Shown here one piece after another: positions 8,005 through 16,235 of a DNA stretch of 64,000 nt (the first letter of the stretch is position 1; each line of letters opens with the position of its first letter). The stretch is taken from the NCBI RefSeq assembly GCF_017874035.1, contig NZ_JAGGKV010000008.1, forward strand, positions 124,001-188,000, given 5' to 3'. Both the position numbers and the translations under genes were made by a program. The notes under the pieces were generated by a model. The model made no database searches, was not told the DNA's origin, and saw nothing but the letters and a program-made list of their open reading frames with translations. Source of the stretch: Paenibacillus aceris. GTDB lineage: Bacteria; Bacillota; Bacilli; Paenibacillales; NBRC-103111.

Positions 8005-10341
8005 TTAACCGGTTTCATATTCTCCATTTTTATCCTCTTCGCCTTTTTTAAGATTTTCCCTGAATTCGCCTGGAGTTTGGCCCGTATATTTCTTAAAAAT
8101 GCGGATAAAGCTCTGAACGTTGTTATAGCCGACGCTCTCTGCGATGGTGTTAATCTTATGTTTCGAACCCAACAACAGCTCCTTTGACTTCTCCATGCGG
8201 ATCTGAATGAGACAATCCATGAAATTAGTTTCCGTCGTCTCCTTAAAGAGCTTGCTTAAATAAGGAACACTTAACTCAAATTGTGCTGCCAAAAGATTGA
8301 GCGATAGCTCGCTATCCATATAATGCTGCTCGACATATTCCAGAACCTGTTGAATCGTATCGTGATGCCCTTTCGAAAGTCGCTTCTCTTCCGTGCGCAC
8401 AATGAGCTGGTGCAGGAAATCGGACATATAGCTCTTTAATTCCGCCACCTTGACGCAGTATTCAATTCGGTTATAAATATTTTCTTTAGGATCAAGGAAT
8501 TCTTTGATCTCGAGCCCTTTATCGGATATAACTTTAATGGACTTCATAATAATCTGAATGCACATCTGTTTAATTAACTCCGGCGGAACATTACTTGCCA
8601 CTACCTCGCCAAAAATTTTATCCAGATGCGGACGAAGCTTTACTTTATCCGTCTCCCGAATCAGGTTGACGACAGAATCGATTAGTGTCGTAATCCGGTA
8701 AAATTTCTCGTTATAATTGCTACCCGCGATATCGTCGATGGAGACAACGGTGTTATCCCCCATGATCAGCTTATATTTCAGCGCATTCAGTGCTTCTTCA
8801 TAGGAGATCTGGATGCCTTCCAGATGCGGATTTGGACTACCTACACCAATGGTAACGGTTTGTTTAAAGTGAATAGCTACATAATTCTTCACCAGATCCG
8901 CAACCTGAAGTGCTTGAATTTGATTGCCTTGCGAATCCTCCGTTTCGAAGCTCATAATGACGGTGACGCGGCCATCCGTCAATTCTACAGAAGTGCCTTT
9001 GCATACCCCGGCGACCAGCTCATCCGCTACGTTACTCAAGGCATAGGTGAATAAATACACATCTCGCGGCGTATGGTTATCCTGAACACGATCCAATTCG
9101 ATCACCAACACAATGAATTGTTTATGATATAAGTCCATTCCGAGCGTTTGGAAATAAGGCTTCATCCGTTCGTAATTCGTCTTGTCCCCCATCAGCAAGC
9201 TCATGATCAAGCGCCACTTCAGCGCGGGGAGACTGTCATTCATTTGCTTTTGCAACGATTCGTTGTCAGATATCATCTGTTTGAAAAACTGCTCCATATA
9301 GCTTAGATCGCCAGAACGTACCGACTTCTTGCCCGCTACAGATCGGAAAAAAAGTTCCAGCGGCCGGAACGTGTAATTGCTTACCGCGAATACAATGACG
9401 ATAGCCAGCAGGAACATACCCGCCGTCACCGTCAGTAGTAAATTTCGGACAATCTCCAGCGGACGGTTCATCTCCGGGTCAGGGACGATACTGATGTACT
9501 TCCAGCCATTATAGTTTGAGGTCAAATAAAAAGTCGTGTAACTGCCGCTCTTCGTATGCTTCGTGATGTAACCATTATCTTTTAACTCGCTCAACTTCGG
9601 CGCCCCGGGTATCGTACCAATCGTATGAAACAAGTGGTCTTTATTCTGTGAGGAAATAACCGTGCCCTGGTCATTAATGACCAGGGTTTGTCCTGCCCGC
9701 TGCTGATCCACATCTTGAATCAAATTGGAAAGCGTGCTTTCCGCGACATTTACAATAATGGCGCCCTTGCGAAACTGAGGTAAACTGATCAGTGGGTAGG
9801 TGCGCACCAATGTAATCATATTTTTCTCAATTTCCAGCCCCGAGCTAACCTCCGTAACTTTCCTGGTGTCGAGCCATTCTTGATAGCCTTTCATATTCAC
9901 ATAAGCATCGTGCCAAGCCATATCGTAGAAGCTGGATTCGTCAGAGAACGTCGCATCCGTCAGCAAACTTTTATTCGCCAGCGAATACAAATAAAACGAG
10001 GAAATGTTGCTGTTCGCAAACATCAGCGTCTTAAAACGGGTATTGAGAATACGGAAATAATTGAGCCGCAGTTCATCATTCGCATATCTGCCGTTTAGGA
10101 AAAACTCGACATCCGGCTCTTGTATAAAATTAATTGTACTCGTATCAATCTCGTGCAGCATCATTTCGATCTTCTGCTGGCTCAAATGAAGCAATGCTGT
10201 ATTCGTGCGCCTCAGCTGATCTTCCATACCTCCTTTGGAACTTAAATAGGACAGCCACACGGTTGATGAAATGATGATTAGGAAAAATACACCGTAAATA
10301 ACCTTAAACCTCGCCGAGATGTTTCCTTGAAAGAATCGCAT
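8005..10341 (-). CDS. YesS-like membrane AraC-family regulator
   Basis: Membrane-bound transcription regulator that probably senses an extracellular or bound sugar and activates the downstream operon. Of 778 residues, a first transmembrane helix lies at about 13-35, then an extracellular Cache-like sensor region to about 295, a second helix (LLLTVTAGMFLLAIVIVFAV), a cytoplasmic linker, and a C-terminal AraC helix-turn-helix pair at about 675-765 (LSLNLLAAQFELSVPYLSKLFKE ... INTIAESVGYNNVQSFIRIFKKYTGQTPGEFRE). AAAGGAG ribosome-binding site. It is the first gene of the pectin operon, 94 bp before the LplB-type permease, and carries a cre-like box 50 bp upstream. B. subtilis YesS, in the rhamnogalacturonan locus, has the same architecture. 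Confidence 0.9.
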   Translation of the reverse strand: MRFFQGNISARFKVIYGVFFLIIISSTVWLSYLSSKGGMEDQLRRTNTALLHLSQQKIEMMLHEIDTSTINFIQEPDVEFFLNGRYANDELRLNYFRILNTRFKTLMFANSNISSFYLYSLANKSLLTDATFSDESSFYDMAWHDAYVNMKGYQEWLDTRKVTEVSSGLEIEKNMITLVRTYPLISLPQFRKGAIIVNVAESTLSNLIQDVDQQRAGQTLVINDQGTVISSQNKDHLFHTIGTIPGAPKLSELKDNGYITKHTKSGSYTTFYLTSNYNGWKYISIVPDPEMNRPLEIVRNLLLTVTAGMFLLAIVIVFAVSNYTFRPLELFFRSVAGKKSVRSGDLSYMEQFFKQMISDNESLQKQMNDSLPALKWRLIMSLLMGDKTNYERMKPYFQTLGMDLYHKQFIVLVIELDRVQDNHTPRDVYLFTYALSNVADELVAGVCKGTSVELTDGRVTVIMSFETEDSQGNQIQALQVADLVKNYVAIHFKQTVTIGVGSPNPHLEGIQISYEEALNALKYKLIMGDNTVVSIDDIAGSNYNEKFYRITTLIDSVVNLIRETDKVKLRPHLDKIFGEVVASNVPPELIKQMCIQIIMKSIKVISDKGLEIKEFLDPKENIYNRIEYCVKVAELKSYMSDFLHQLIVRTEEKRLSKGHHDTIQQVLEYVEQHYMDSELSLNLLAAQFELSVPYLSKLFKETTETNFMDCLIQIRMEKSKELLLGSKHKINTIAESVGYNNVQSFIRIFKKYTGQTPGEFRENLKKGEEDKNGEYETG

Positions 10342-10390
10342 GATTAACTCCTTTCACTGTGTGAGACTGGTGTTGGATCGCGACATTGAA

Positions 10391-10404
10391 TGTTAGCGCT
10401 TACA
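10391..10404 (-). promoter_or_regulatory. cre site at head of the pectin operon
   Basis: Minus strand TGTAAGCGCTAACA is a perfect match to the TGWAANCGNTNWCA consensus for CcpA binding. It is 50 bp upstream of the YesS-like regulator start, so the whole pectin operon is probably under carbon catabolite repression. Confidence 0.7.
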
Positions 10405-10504
10405 TATTAGGTGACAGGCTGTATCTTATTTCATGTTTCATTGGGATCGCAATGAATGATAAGTATGCATATTCGCCAAATGGATAAATTATCCTGCCCA
10501 ATAT

Positions 10505-10550
10505 AAAAAGGAAAGCCAACTGCTTAAGCAAGCAGAGGACTTCCCCTTTT
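10505..10550 (-). terminator. Terminator after the 128-aa gene
   Basis: Long imperfect minus-strand hairpin (AAAAGGGGAAG ... CTTTCCTTTT with an inner CTGCTT/AAGCAG stem) followed by TTTTTATATT, 65 bp after the 128-aa gene stop. Confidence 0.65.
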
Positions 10551-10615
10551 CAATAAGTGCATCAAATTTTGAATTTTCAATCAAATCTTGCAGATCCTTT
10601 ATCCCTCAACAAAGC

Positions 10616-11002
10616 TCATATAAAACTACTTGTGATGTACTCTCTGAGACAAGGATAAGGACCTCCAAAAATAAGAGCCATAGTTATAATAAATTTGTGA
10701 TGTTCTTCCAACATTTTAGGGCAAATGCCAACGCTACTCTTTAATAATTGTTGAACCGCTGTTACATTCTTCGAACTTAGTTGGTTTAGCAAGTCATCGT
10801 TTTGTCCGACCGTTTTGCTTATTTCCAATAAAGCTAGTGTTTCGACGCCTGACGGCCGATACGCCAAACTCGAAAACTGAATATCAAACGCCTCTAACCG
10901 GTGCTTTAAGTGAACAATCTCTTCTTGACGTTGATCAGAATTATTCGATCTTTTCGATTGAAAAAGCTTTTTTAACTCTTTGGTTACTCTCTTAAGAAGC
11001 AT
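10616..11002 (-). CDS. Unknown 128-aa protein controlled by a c-di-AMP riboswitch
   Basis: Family not recognised. The first 35 residues are strongly basic and then mixed-charge (MLLKRVTKELKKLFQSKRSN...RQEEIVHLKHRLEAF), predicted helical. The middle is Leu/Ser-rich (ETLALLEISKTVGQNDDLLNQLSSKNVTAVQQLLKSS), and the tail is more hydrophobic (HHKFIITMALIFGGPYPCLREYI). There is no signal peptide and no clear membrane span. Strong AAAAAAGGAGG ribosome-binding site, partly closed in a hairpin (11014-11039). A ydaO-type riboswitch lies about 100 bp upstream on the same strand, so its expression should fall when c-di-AMP is high. That class controls osmolyte/K+ transport and cell-wall genes, so a role in turgor or envelope control is a guess only. 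Confidence 0.8.
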   Translation of the reverse strand: MLLKRVTKELKKLFQSKRSNNSDQRQEEIVHLKHRLEAFDIQFSSLAYRPSGVETLALLEISKTVGQNDDLLNQLSSKNVTAVQQLLKSSVGICPKMLEEHHKFIITMALIFGGPYPCLREYITSSFI

Positions 11003-11013
11003 GTCTAGTTCCT

Positions 11014-11039
11014 CCTTTTTTCTCTTGAACGAAAAAAGG
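11014..11039 (-). promoter_or_regulatory. Ribosome-binding-site hairpin in the riboswitch leader
   Basis: Minus strand CCTTTTTTC and GAAAAAAGG form a perfect 9-bp stem with an 8-base loop. The 3' arm merges into the AGGAGG of the 128-aa gene. This could let the riboswitch act on translation, or it may simply be an expression-platform stem. Confidence 0.5.
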
Positions 11040-11098
11040 AAGCGAGGGAATAGAGTCCTATTATAAAAGGACCTTAAATGTTTCTATCATTTTCTTTC

Positions 11099-11216
11099 TA
11101 CGCTGGCGAAGTTAGCTGACGGATTCGGGTCGAAAGTTAACCCTAACACTTAATACGTGTACTCACCCCAGAAAACTTGGTTCCCCCGCTTCTTTAATCT
11201 AAAGAATTAAGCGTAG
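11099..11216 (-). ncRNA. c-di-AMP riboswitch (ydaO-yuaA class)
   Basis: Minus-strand leader with the recognisable ydaO core: opening stem TACGCT paired with AGCGTA at the end, then AAGCGGGGGAACC, CTGGGGTGA, GGGTTAACTTTCGACCCG and the conserved AATCCGTCAGCTAACTTCG. Order and spacing match the known class, which binds cyclic di-AMP and usually switches genes off. A small hairpin (11056-11073) and the ribosome-binding-site hairpin follow. The controlled gene is the unknown 128-aa protein. Confidence 0.9.
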
Positions 11217-11326
11217 TATGATTCATTCTTACTTTATCAATTTACCCTAATACATACTTAGAAACAATAGTAATATTTACTTATATTTTTTAGTCTTCCG
11301 TGCTGCAAAGCTATTTAGAACATGTA

Positions 11327-12739
11327 TTACTTTCTCCCTAAAGGCAGCTCAATTTCTACTGTAGTACCATGATTCAGTATACTCTTTATTGACAATCTAC
11401 CCCCATGTCCTTCGATAATATGTTTGCAAACCATTAGCCCTAGACCCGTACCATTATCCTTTGATGTGTAAAACGGCTCCCCTAATTTGGATAACCTATC
11501 TTCAGAAATACCTACACCTTGATCTTCAACGCAGATAACCAACCACTGCTTTAACCGGTTTCTGAATGATATTTGAATTAAGCCACCGTTAGCCATAGAC
11601 TCTACCGCATTCTTTATCACATTAATAAAAACTTGTTTGATTTGGTCCGGATTACAATAAATTGTGGGGATTTCTTGATCCATGTCTATTTCTATTTGAA
11701 CGTTATACAGATGAGCATGCGGTTGCAGGAAACCAACTACACTTTGTACAAGCTCTTGAATCTTACTCTCTATGTAATAGTTTAAATGTGGCTTTGCCAG
11801 TGTCATGAATTCATTGACGACATAATTAATATGTTCTAATTCTTCCATCATGACATCAACGTAGTCTGCATTTTTTGCCTTAAGCAAATGTACGAACCCT
11901 TTCAAAGAAGTTAGCGGGTTGCGTATGTCATGGGCGATCCCAGCTGCCAATTGACCAATTAGTGATAGTTTTTCAGATCTAATGAGCGCTTCCTCTGACT
12001 TTTTGCGTTCGGTGAGATCACGAATCACGGTCTGTACGACGGGAAACCCCATATTTTTGTGCACGTAAATGGAGGATATTTCTGCATCAAAAAAAGTTCC
12101 GTCCAACTTTCTCAGCTTTTTCTCCTTAAACTCCGTATAACTATCCGACTGCATGACCTGCTGAATATGTTCTACTACGATGCCCTTTTCATTCGGACAG
12201 AAGAAATCATAGATAGGCTTTCCATGGAAATCCTCTGATGTAGCGCCACCAAAAAGTCTACAACAAGCATCATTTACGAACTGGACGTAACCATCATTAT
12301 GCAAAACAATGGGCTCAGGATTAAGTTTAATCAGCCTTCTAAATTGTTTTTCTCTTTCTAAAAGCTCCTCTTCAACTCTTTTCTTTTCACTAATGTCCCT
12401 TTCCACACCGACAAAACCAATAACAATTCCTTCGTTATCTATCACAGGTGAAACCGTAACATTTGCGTAAAAAGTAGAGCCGTCCTTTCTAAGTTTTATC
12501 GCTTCGAAATTCTTGATTTGCTCGCCGTTTATTAAAGACTGATATAATTTAAAAGCATCTTCTTTATAATGATCCGGAGTCATCGGTAATACTTTCCCAA
12601 TAACCTCTTCTCTGGTCCAACCATGTAATTCTTCAAATTTCTTATTCACCTCTAAAACAGTTCCTGTTACATCAACGACCACAATGCCATCGGTGGTTAA
12701 GTTCATCAAGGAATTGATTAGATGTTCTTTGAGTCTCAT
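11327..12739 (-). CDS. Soluble PAS-domain sensor histidine kinase
   Basis: Cytoplasmic two-component kinase, 470 residues, no membrane span. A first PAS/PAC unit lies at about 10-125 (TTDGIVVVDVTGTVLEVNKKF ... GFVGVERDISEKK) and a second at about 130-250 (ending VIRDLTERKKSEE). The dimerisation/phosphoacceptor box SLIGQLAAGIAHDIRNPLTSL puts the phosphorylated His near 270. ATPase boxes follow: IKNAVESMANGG (N), EDQGVGISEDRLSKLGEPFYTSKDNGTGLGL (G1/F/G2). This layout matches KinA/KinE-like sporulation kinases, but no response regulator is adjacent. ATG at 12739 is preferred over TTG at 12745 because AGGGGA lies 9 bases before it. Confidence 0.88.
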   Translation of the reverse strand: MRLKEHLINSLMNLTTDGIVVVDVTGTVLEVNKKFEELHGWTREEVIGKVLPMTPDHYKEDAFKLYQSLINGEQIKNFEAIKLRKDGSTFYANVTVSPVIDNEGIVIGFVGVERDISEKKRVEEELLEREKQFRRLIKLNPEPIVLHNDGYVQFVNDACCRLFGGATSEDFHGKPIYDFFCPNEKGIVVEHIQQVMQSDSYTEFKEKKLRKLDGTFFDAEISSIYVHKNMGFPVVQTVIRDLTERKKSEEALIRSEKLSLIGQLAAGIAHDIRNPLTSLKGFVHLLKAKNADYVDVMMEELEHINYVVNEFMTLAKPHLNYYIESKIQELVQSVVGFLQPHAHLYNVQIEIDMDQEIPTIYCNPDQIKQVFINVIKNAVESMANGGLIQISFRNRLKQWLVICVEDQGVGISEDRLSKLGEPFYTSKDNGTGLGLMVCKHIIEGHGGRLSIKSILNHGTTVEIELPLGRK

Positions 12740-12915
12740 AAGCAAACGTCCCCTAATTCAAACAAATGATTATTTGTTTATTCGTCTCCTAATGGACAAA
12801 GTCCTTTCTAAGACGTCCTTTGATTTTCCTAACAAATCACTTTTAGGCAATCCTTCCATTCTGCTGACTCCTCCTGCAATACCCAGGTCATATTTCTCAC
12901 TAGCGTAACTTTTGG

Positions 12916-12921
12916 TATACT
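12916..12921 (+). promoter_or_regulatory. Candidate extended -10 promoter for the arsR-type/OYE operon
   Basis: TATACT preceded by TGG forms an extended -10 element about 30 bp before the ArsR-type reading frame. No convincing -35 hexamer is seen, as is common with extended -10 sites. Confidence 0.3.
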
Positions 12922-12945
12922 GGGAACAAAACCAACTAGAAATGG

Positions 12946-13287
12946 GTGTCAGTGTTGAAAAATGAAGATATGCTTGCGGTGCTGAAAGCTCTGTCTAATG
13001 AAACCCGTCTCAACATTCTTTGCTGGCTGCGCGAGCCGGACAAGATGAACGAAAAATTACCGAACGTTATTAAAGAAGAGTTTCCCGGCGGTGTCTGTGT
13101 GGGAAGTATTCAAGAAAAATCCGGTTTAACGCAGTCGGTCATCTCCTCGTACCTGTCCTCCTTGCAGAAAGCCGGATTACTGGAGTCCCGCCGCTATGGT
13201 CAGTGGACTTATTATAGGCGTAATGAAAAAGCGATAGCCGCCTTTTTGGAGAATTTTGCTGCTGGCTTGCAGGCCGAAAACAATTAG
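12946..13287 (+). CDS. ArsR-family winged-helix repressor
   Basis: DNA-binding repressor of 113 residues. The winged helix is clear: LAVLKALSNETRLNILCWLREP (first helices), VCVGSIQEKSGLTQSVISSYLSSLQKAGLLESRRYGQWTYYRRNE (recognition helix and wing). The ArsR-type metal box ELCVCDL is not present. Cys residues are found at 26 and in GGVCVG, so redox or electrophile sensing is possible. The exact start is uncertain: GTG 12946, GTG 12952 and TTG 12955 are all in frame with weak ribosome-binding sites. It lies about 100 bp before an Old Yellow Enzyme gene on the same strand, a common pairing for electrophile-responsive operons. Confidence 0.82.
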   Translation: MSVLKNEDMLAVLKALSNETRLNILCWLREPDKMNEKLPNVIKEEFPGGVCVGSIQEKSGLTQSVISSYLSSLQKAGLLESRRYGQWTYYRRNEKAIAAFLENFAAGLQAENN

Positions 13288-13389
13288 ATCCATAAGGTTT
13301 TTCCAAAGAACTTGCACTTTCATCTATTAATCTATATATTTGAATTTGTAGATAAACAAAAGACCTTATCCGTAGGAGGAGATAATAAA

Positions 13390-14502
13390 ATGACCATATC
13401 CAAAACAACAGAGGCTCTTTTCAAGCCTTTTGAAGACGGCCGATTGAAACTAGAAAATCGCATCGTCATGGCTCCAATGACCCGCACCTTCTCGCCTAAA
13501 GGCGTTCCAGGTCCTAACGTGGCCGGGTATTACCGCCGGAGGGCAGAAAACGCGGTCGGCCTTATCATTACCGAAGGTACACTCATTAACCATCCGGCTG
13601 CGGGAGCAGATCCCGGCGTGCCGCATTTTTATGGAGAGGAAGCTCTGGAAGGATGGTCGCGCGTCGTCCGTGAAGTACATGAAGCCGGCGGCAAAATCGC
13701 CCCGCAGATCTGGCATACCGGCACGGCCCGCGATCGAAAAAAATTCCCGGATTCGAATGTCGACCCGATCGGGCCGTCTGGATTGAGCTTGACTGGAGAA
13801 CCTGTGTCAGAGCCACTAACGGTCAAGGAGATTTCCGGTCTCGTACAAGCTTATGCCCAGGCCGCAGCCGACGCGAAGCGTCTCGGTTTTGACGCGGTGG
13901 AGATCCATGGAGCGCATGGCTACCTCATTGATCAGTTTTTCTGGGACGTCACCAACAAGCGCACGGATGAATATGGCGGCGACCTGGTTGGCCGCACCAG
14001 ATTCGCGGTGGAGGTTATCGAGGCAGTTCGGGCCGCGGTTGGCCCTGATTTCCCGATTATTTTCCGCTTCTCCCAATGGAAACCTGTTAATTACAACGCC
14101 AAGTTGGCATCGAATCCAGAGGAGTTGGAGCGCTTCCTCGCACCGCTGTCTGCGGCAGGCGTTGATATCTTCCATGCCTCCACTCGCCGCTTCTGGGAAC
14201 CTGAGTTCGAGGGATCAGATCTTAACCTGGCCGGTTGGACCCGCAAGCTGACCGGGAAACCAGCTATCACCGTTGGTTCTGTTGGCCTTGACTCCGTCTT
14301 CACCAGCCTGTTCGAGGAAGGTAAGGGCGGCCAAGCGGCCAGCATCGACAACTTGATCGAGCGTCTAGAGCGCGGAGAGTTCGACCTCGTCGCCGTCGGC
14401 CGCGCGCTGCTGACTGATCCAGCATGGGCCGCCAAGATCCGTGACGGACGCACCGATCAACTGCAGCCTTTTACGCGGGAGTCTCTTTCAACGCTGAGTT
14501 AA
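13390..14502 (+). CDS. Old Yellow Enzyme-type NADH:flavin oxidoreductase
   Basis: FMN-dependent ene-reductase of 370 residues that typically reduces alpha,beta-unsaturated carbonyls or nitro compounds. The start is fixed by GTAGGAGGAG eight bases before ATG 13390. Visible OYE features: LENRIVMAPMTRTFS (FMN strand), PQIWHTGTARD, the EIHGAHGYLIDQFFWD segment with the His/His/Tyr active-site triad, NKRTDEYGG, and VAVGRALLTDPAWAAKI at the C-terminal phosphate site. GC content and codon choice look higher than in the neighbouring genes, so lateral origin is possible. It is probably co-transcribed with and repressed by the preceding ArsR-type protein and ends at a strong hairpin. Confidence 0.92.
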   Translation: MTISKTTEALFKPFEDGRLKLENRIVMAPMTRTFSPKGVPGPNVAGYYRRRAENAVGLIITEGTLINHPAAGADPGVPHFYGEEALEGWSRVVREVHEAGGKIAPQIWHTGTARDRKKFPDSNVDPIGPSGLSLTGEPVSEPLTVKEISGLVQAYAQAAADAKRLGFDAVEIHGAHGYLIDQFFWDVTNKRTDEYGGDLVGRTRFAVEVIEAVRAAVGPDFPIIFRFSQWKPVNYNAKLASNPEELERFLAPLSAAGVDIFHASTRRFWEPEFEGSDLNLAGWTRKLTGKPAITVGSVGLDSVFTSLFEEGKGGQAASIDNLIERLERGEFDLVAVGRALLTDPAWAAKIRDGRTDQLQPFTRESLSTLS

Positions 14503-14521
14503 TTTATCGTACAGTGCCGGT

Positions 14522-14558
14522 AAGCGGCTCCATCTGTGATAGACAGACGGAGCCGCTT
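14522..14558. terminator. Bidirectional terminator between OYE and HIT genes
   Basis: AAGCGGCTCC / GGAGCCGCTT stem extended inward by TCTGT/ACAGA, followed by TTGGTTTTT on the plus strand. It separates the convergent OYE and HIT genes. Confidence 0.7.
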
Positions 14559-14587
14559 GTTGGTTTTTCCTCAACTGAAGGAGTTTA

Positions 14588-14926
14588 TTATTCATTCTTC
14601 TTTAACGGTTGACCAAACACAACATGAAAATGAAGATGTTTCGAATCCTGATATGTTCCTACATTTGTTATTACTCTACAAGCGCCATGTTCGGATACCA
14701 CTTGGGAGGCTACTTTTTTAACGATTTCCATTAACTCAATTAGCAGACCATTATCTTCATCTTCTAACGTAATAAGCGATGAAATATGTTTTTTCGGAAT
14801 CGTCACAATATGCACTGGATAAAATGGACGCGTATGATGATAAGCAAGTACATTTTCAGACTCCAATACTTTATGTACAGACATTCGACCACTCAATACC
14901 TCTTCACAGTAAAAATCCTCCGACAT
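14588..14926 (-). CDS. HIT-family nucleotide hydrolase/transferase
   Basis: Small cytoplasmic protein of 112 residues with a histidine-triad fold, which acts on nucleotide phosphoramidates or dinucleoside polyphosphates. The triad motif KHLHFHVVFG is near the C-terminus, and the ENVLAYHHTRPFYPVHIVTIPKKHISSL strand-helix block is typical of HIT proteins. ATG 14926 has GGAGG eight bases upstream; an earlier in-frame ATG at 14941 overlaps that site. It follows two Nudix genes by 25 bp on the same strand, so a small nucleotide-clean-up operon is likely. Confidence 0.9.
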   Translation of the reverse strand: MSEDFYCEEVLSGRMSVHKVLESENVLAYHHTRPFYPVHIVTIPKKHISSLITLEDEDNGLLIELMEIVKKVASQVVSEHGACRVITNVGTYQDSKHLHFHVVFGQPLKKNE

Positions 14927-14951
14927 ACATGTATCCTCCATTCGGTTTACT

Positions 14952-15356
14952 TCAAAACGCCCGACTGATTACTTGTCCTTGGAATTCCATGGCATCTATA
15001 GCCCGTATCCTCTGAACCTCACTTAATTCAGATATGTGTGCCCATTTATACTCAGAATGCTCAGAACTAAGTTTGATCTGCTCATTTTCTGGTATGTCAC
15101 AGCGAAATATGCCAACTTGTGCATTAATATTGCTATGATAATAAAATCCAGTTAATACGACGTTGTGAACTACTATTCCGAGTTCTTCATGACACTCACG
15201 TAGTAACGCTTGATGAATCGTCTCACCTGGGTCGACACCACCACCGGGTAAACTCCACCCCATATTTCCATATGTTCGCTTTAACATAAGTACATGAACT
15301 TCTGAATTCGTTGCAATTGCATGAACGCCAAACCTAAAAGTATCATTGAATCCCAT
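14952..15356 (-). CDS. Nudix hydrolase
   Basis: 134-residue Nudix phosphohydrolase that cleaves a nucleoside diphosphate linked to another moiety; substrate unknown. The complete Nudix box GGVDPGETIHQALLRECHEELGI fits Gx5Ex7REUxEExGU. Its start overlaps the end of the preceding Nudix gene by 14 bp, with GGAGGTGGAGG as ribosome-binding site, so the two are translationally coupled. Confidence 0.9.
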   Translation of the reverse strand: MGFNDTFRFGVHAIATNSEVHVLMLKRTYGNMGWSLPGGGVDPGETIHQALLRECHEELGIVVHNVVLTGFYYHSNINAQVGIFRCDIPENEQIKLSSEHSEYKWAHISELSEVQRIRAIDAMEFQGQVISRAF

Positions 15357-15828
15357 CTGGTTCCTCCACCTCCATATTCATAACTTCAATACTTTCCTCA
15401 TCTAAATCAAAACAATGGTATTGGGTAACGTTAGCTTTAAGCCATAGTTTTACCGGAAGCGCCTGAGGTCGAAAATTCAAATAGGCGTCTAATTCCTCGA
15501 TTGGAACAAAACTTGTTTCACTTATCTCATGATCTGGATCATTGTTGCAAGTCATATTCCCTTCGGTAATTTCAGCTGAATAATAAACTTGAAGATAGTG
15601 CCCCCAGTCAGACTTTTTAAACTCTGTTACAAATGCGACTTCATTCAGCTTCACAGTATAACCCGTTTCCTCTTTTGCTTCTCTAATCGCTGCTTCTGAA
15701 AAGACCTCCCGTTCGTGGGTTCCGCCTTTTGGCAAACTCCAACGGTTATTATTTCCTTTTACCAATAGAATGCTGTCGCCTTTCCTAATGATGACTCCTG
15801 CTGCTAATCGATGTGAGGTTGAATACAT
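15343..15828 (-). CDS. Nudix hydrolase
   Basis: 161-residue Nudix protein. The Nudix box GGTHEREVFSEAAIREAKEETGY is intact (Gly, Glu, REx2EE, Gly), and the start is ATG 15828 with AAAGGA nine bases before. It heads a three-gene group Nudix-Nudix-HIT. Three similar TTGTA-N5-TACAA palindromes lie upstream (15871-16053), a likely operator array. Its role is probably removal of damaged or surplus nucleotides; the real substrate cannot be read from sequence. Confidence 0.88.
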   Translation of the reverse strand: MYSTSHRLAAGVIIRKGDSILLVKGNNNRWSLPKGGTHEREVFSEAAIREAKEETGYTVKLNEVAFVTEFKKSDWGHYLQVYYSAEITEGNMTCNNDPDHEISETSFVPIEELDAYLNFRPQALPVKLWLKANVTQYHCFDLDEESIEVMNMEVEEPDGIQ

Positions 15829-15870
15829 AACAATCATTCCTTTATTATCAAAATAGTTTGGCAAACCTTG

Positions 15871-15888
15871 ATTGCACTTTGTACAATG
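15871..15888. repeat. Palindrome 1 of 3, TTGYA-N5-TACAA
   Basis: ATTGCACTTTGTACAATG, an imperfect inverted repeat 43 bp upstream of the first Nudix gene. It shares its form with the next two copies. Confidence 0.55.
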
Positions 15889-15982
15889 ATTTTCGCTTAA
15901 TTGTGCCTCGGCAGCGTGCTATGTTGCATTTATTAAAACCATTTGCTCTTGAAGATGGCTATACAGCACATTTTAGTGAAAT

Positions 15983-16001
15983 GGTTGTATTTTGTACAAT
16001 G
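15983..16001. repeat. Palindrome 2 of 3, TTGTA-N5-TACAA
   Basis: GGTTGTATTTTGTACAATG, perfect TTGTA/TACAA arms. It lies in an otherwise gene-free stretch (15829-16235). Confidence 0.55.
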
Positions 16002-16034
16002 AAGTGTGGCTGCAGCTCTTAAAAGTCATCAAAT

Positions 16035-16053
16035 CGTTGTATAAAGTACAACG
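16035..16053. repeat. Palindrome 3 of 3, TTGTA-N5-TACAA
   Basis: CGTTGTATAAAGTACAACG, the most symmetric copy, with CGTTGTA / TACAACG arms. A weak hairpin (GAGAA..GCC/GGC..TTCTC, 16074-16096) follows it. Nothing coding is seen in this intergenic stretch. Confidence 0.6.
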
Positions 16054-16166
16054 AAAGCCCGCAACCAAGAGCCGAGAAAGCCCTAAAGGCCTTCTCAGCG
16101 CCGTATATCATGGTTTCCTCAGCTTTACCTCGTGAACCAAAGCATGCCACTTATTTCAATAAAATA

Positions 16167-16195
16167 AGAGGAACTACCTCGCGGCCAGCTCCTCT
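16167..16195 (-). terminator. Terminator after the WecG/TagA gene
   Basis: AGAGGA / TCCTCT stem extended by a mismatch and CT/AG. TTATTTTATT follows on the minus strand, 41 bp after the glycosyltransferase stop codon. Confidence 0.5.
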
Positions 16196-16235
16196 AATCT
16201 TTTTTCCGTTGTTGTGTGTTTTATTTCTTGGTCAT

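Noticed and set aside
13816..14175. 119-aa minus-strand frame within the OYE gene
   Set aside because: Antisense frame produced by the high GC and codon bias of the OYE gene; no family match.
16074..16096. GAGAAAGCC/GGCCTTCTC hairpin as a terminator
   Set aside because: It has an internal mismatch, no T tract on either strand and no gene ending beside it; kept only as a note in the palindrome entry.
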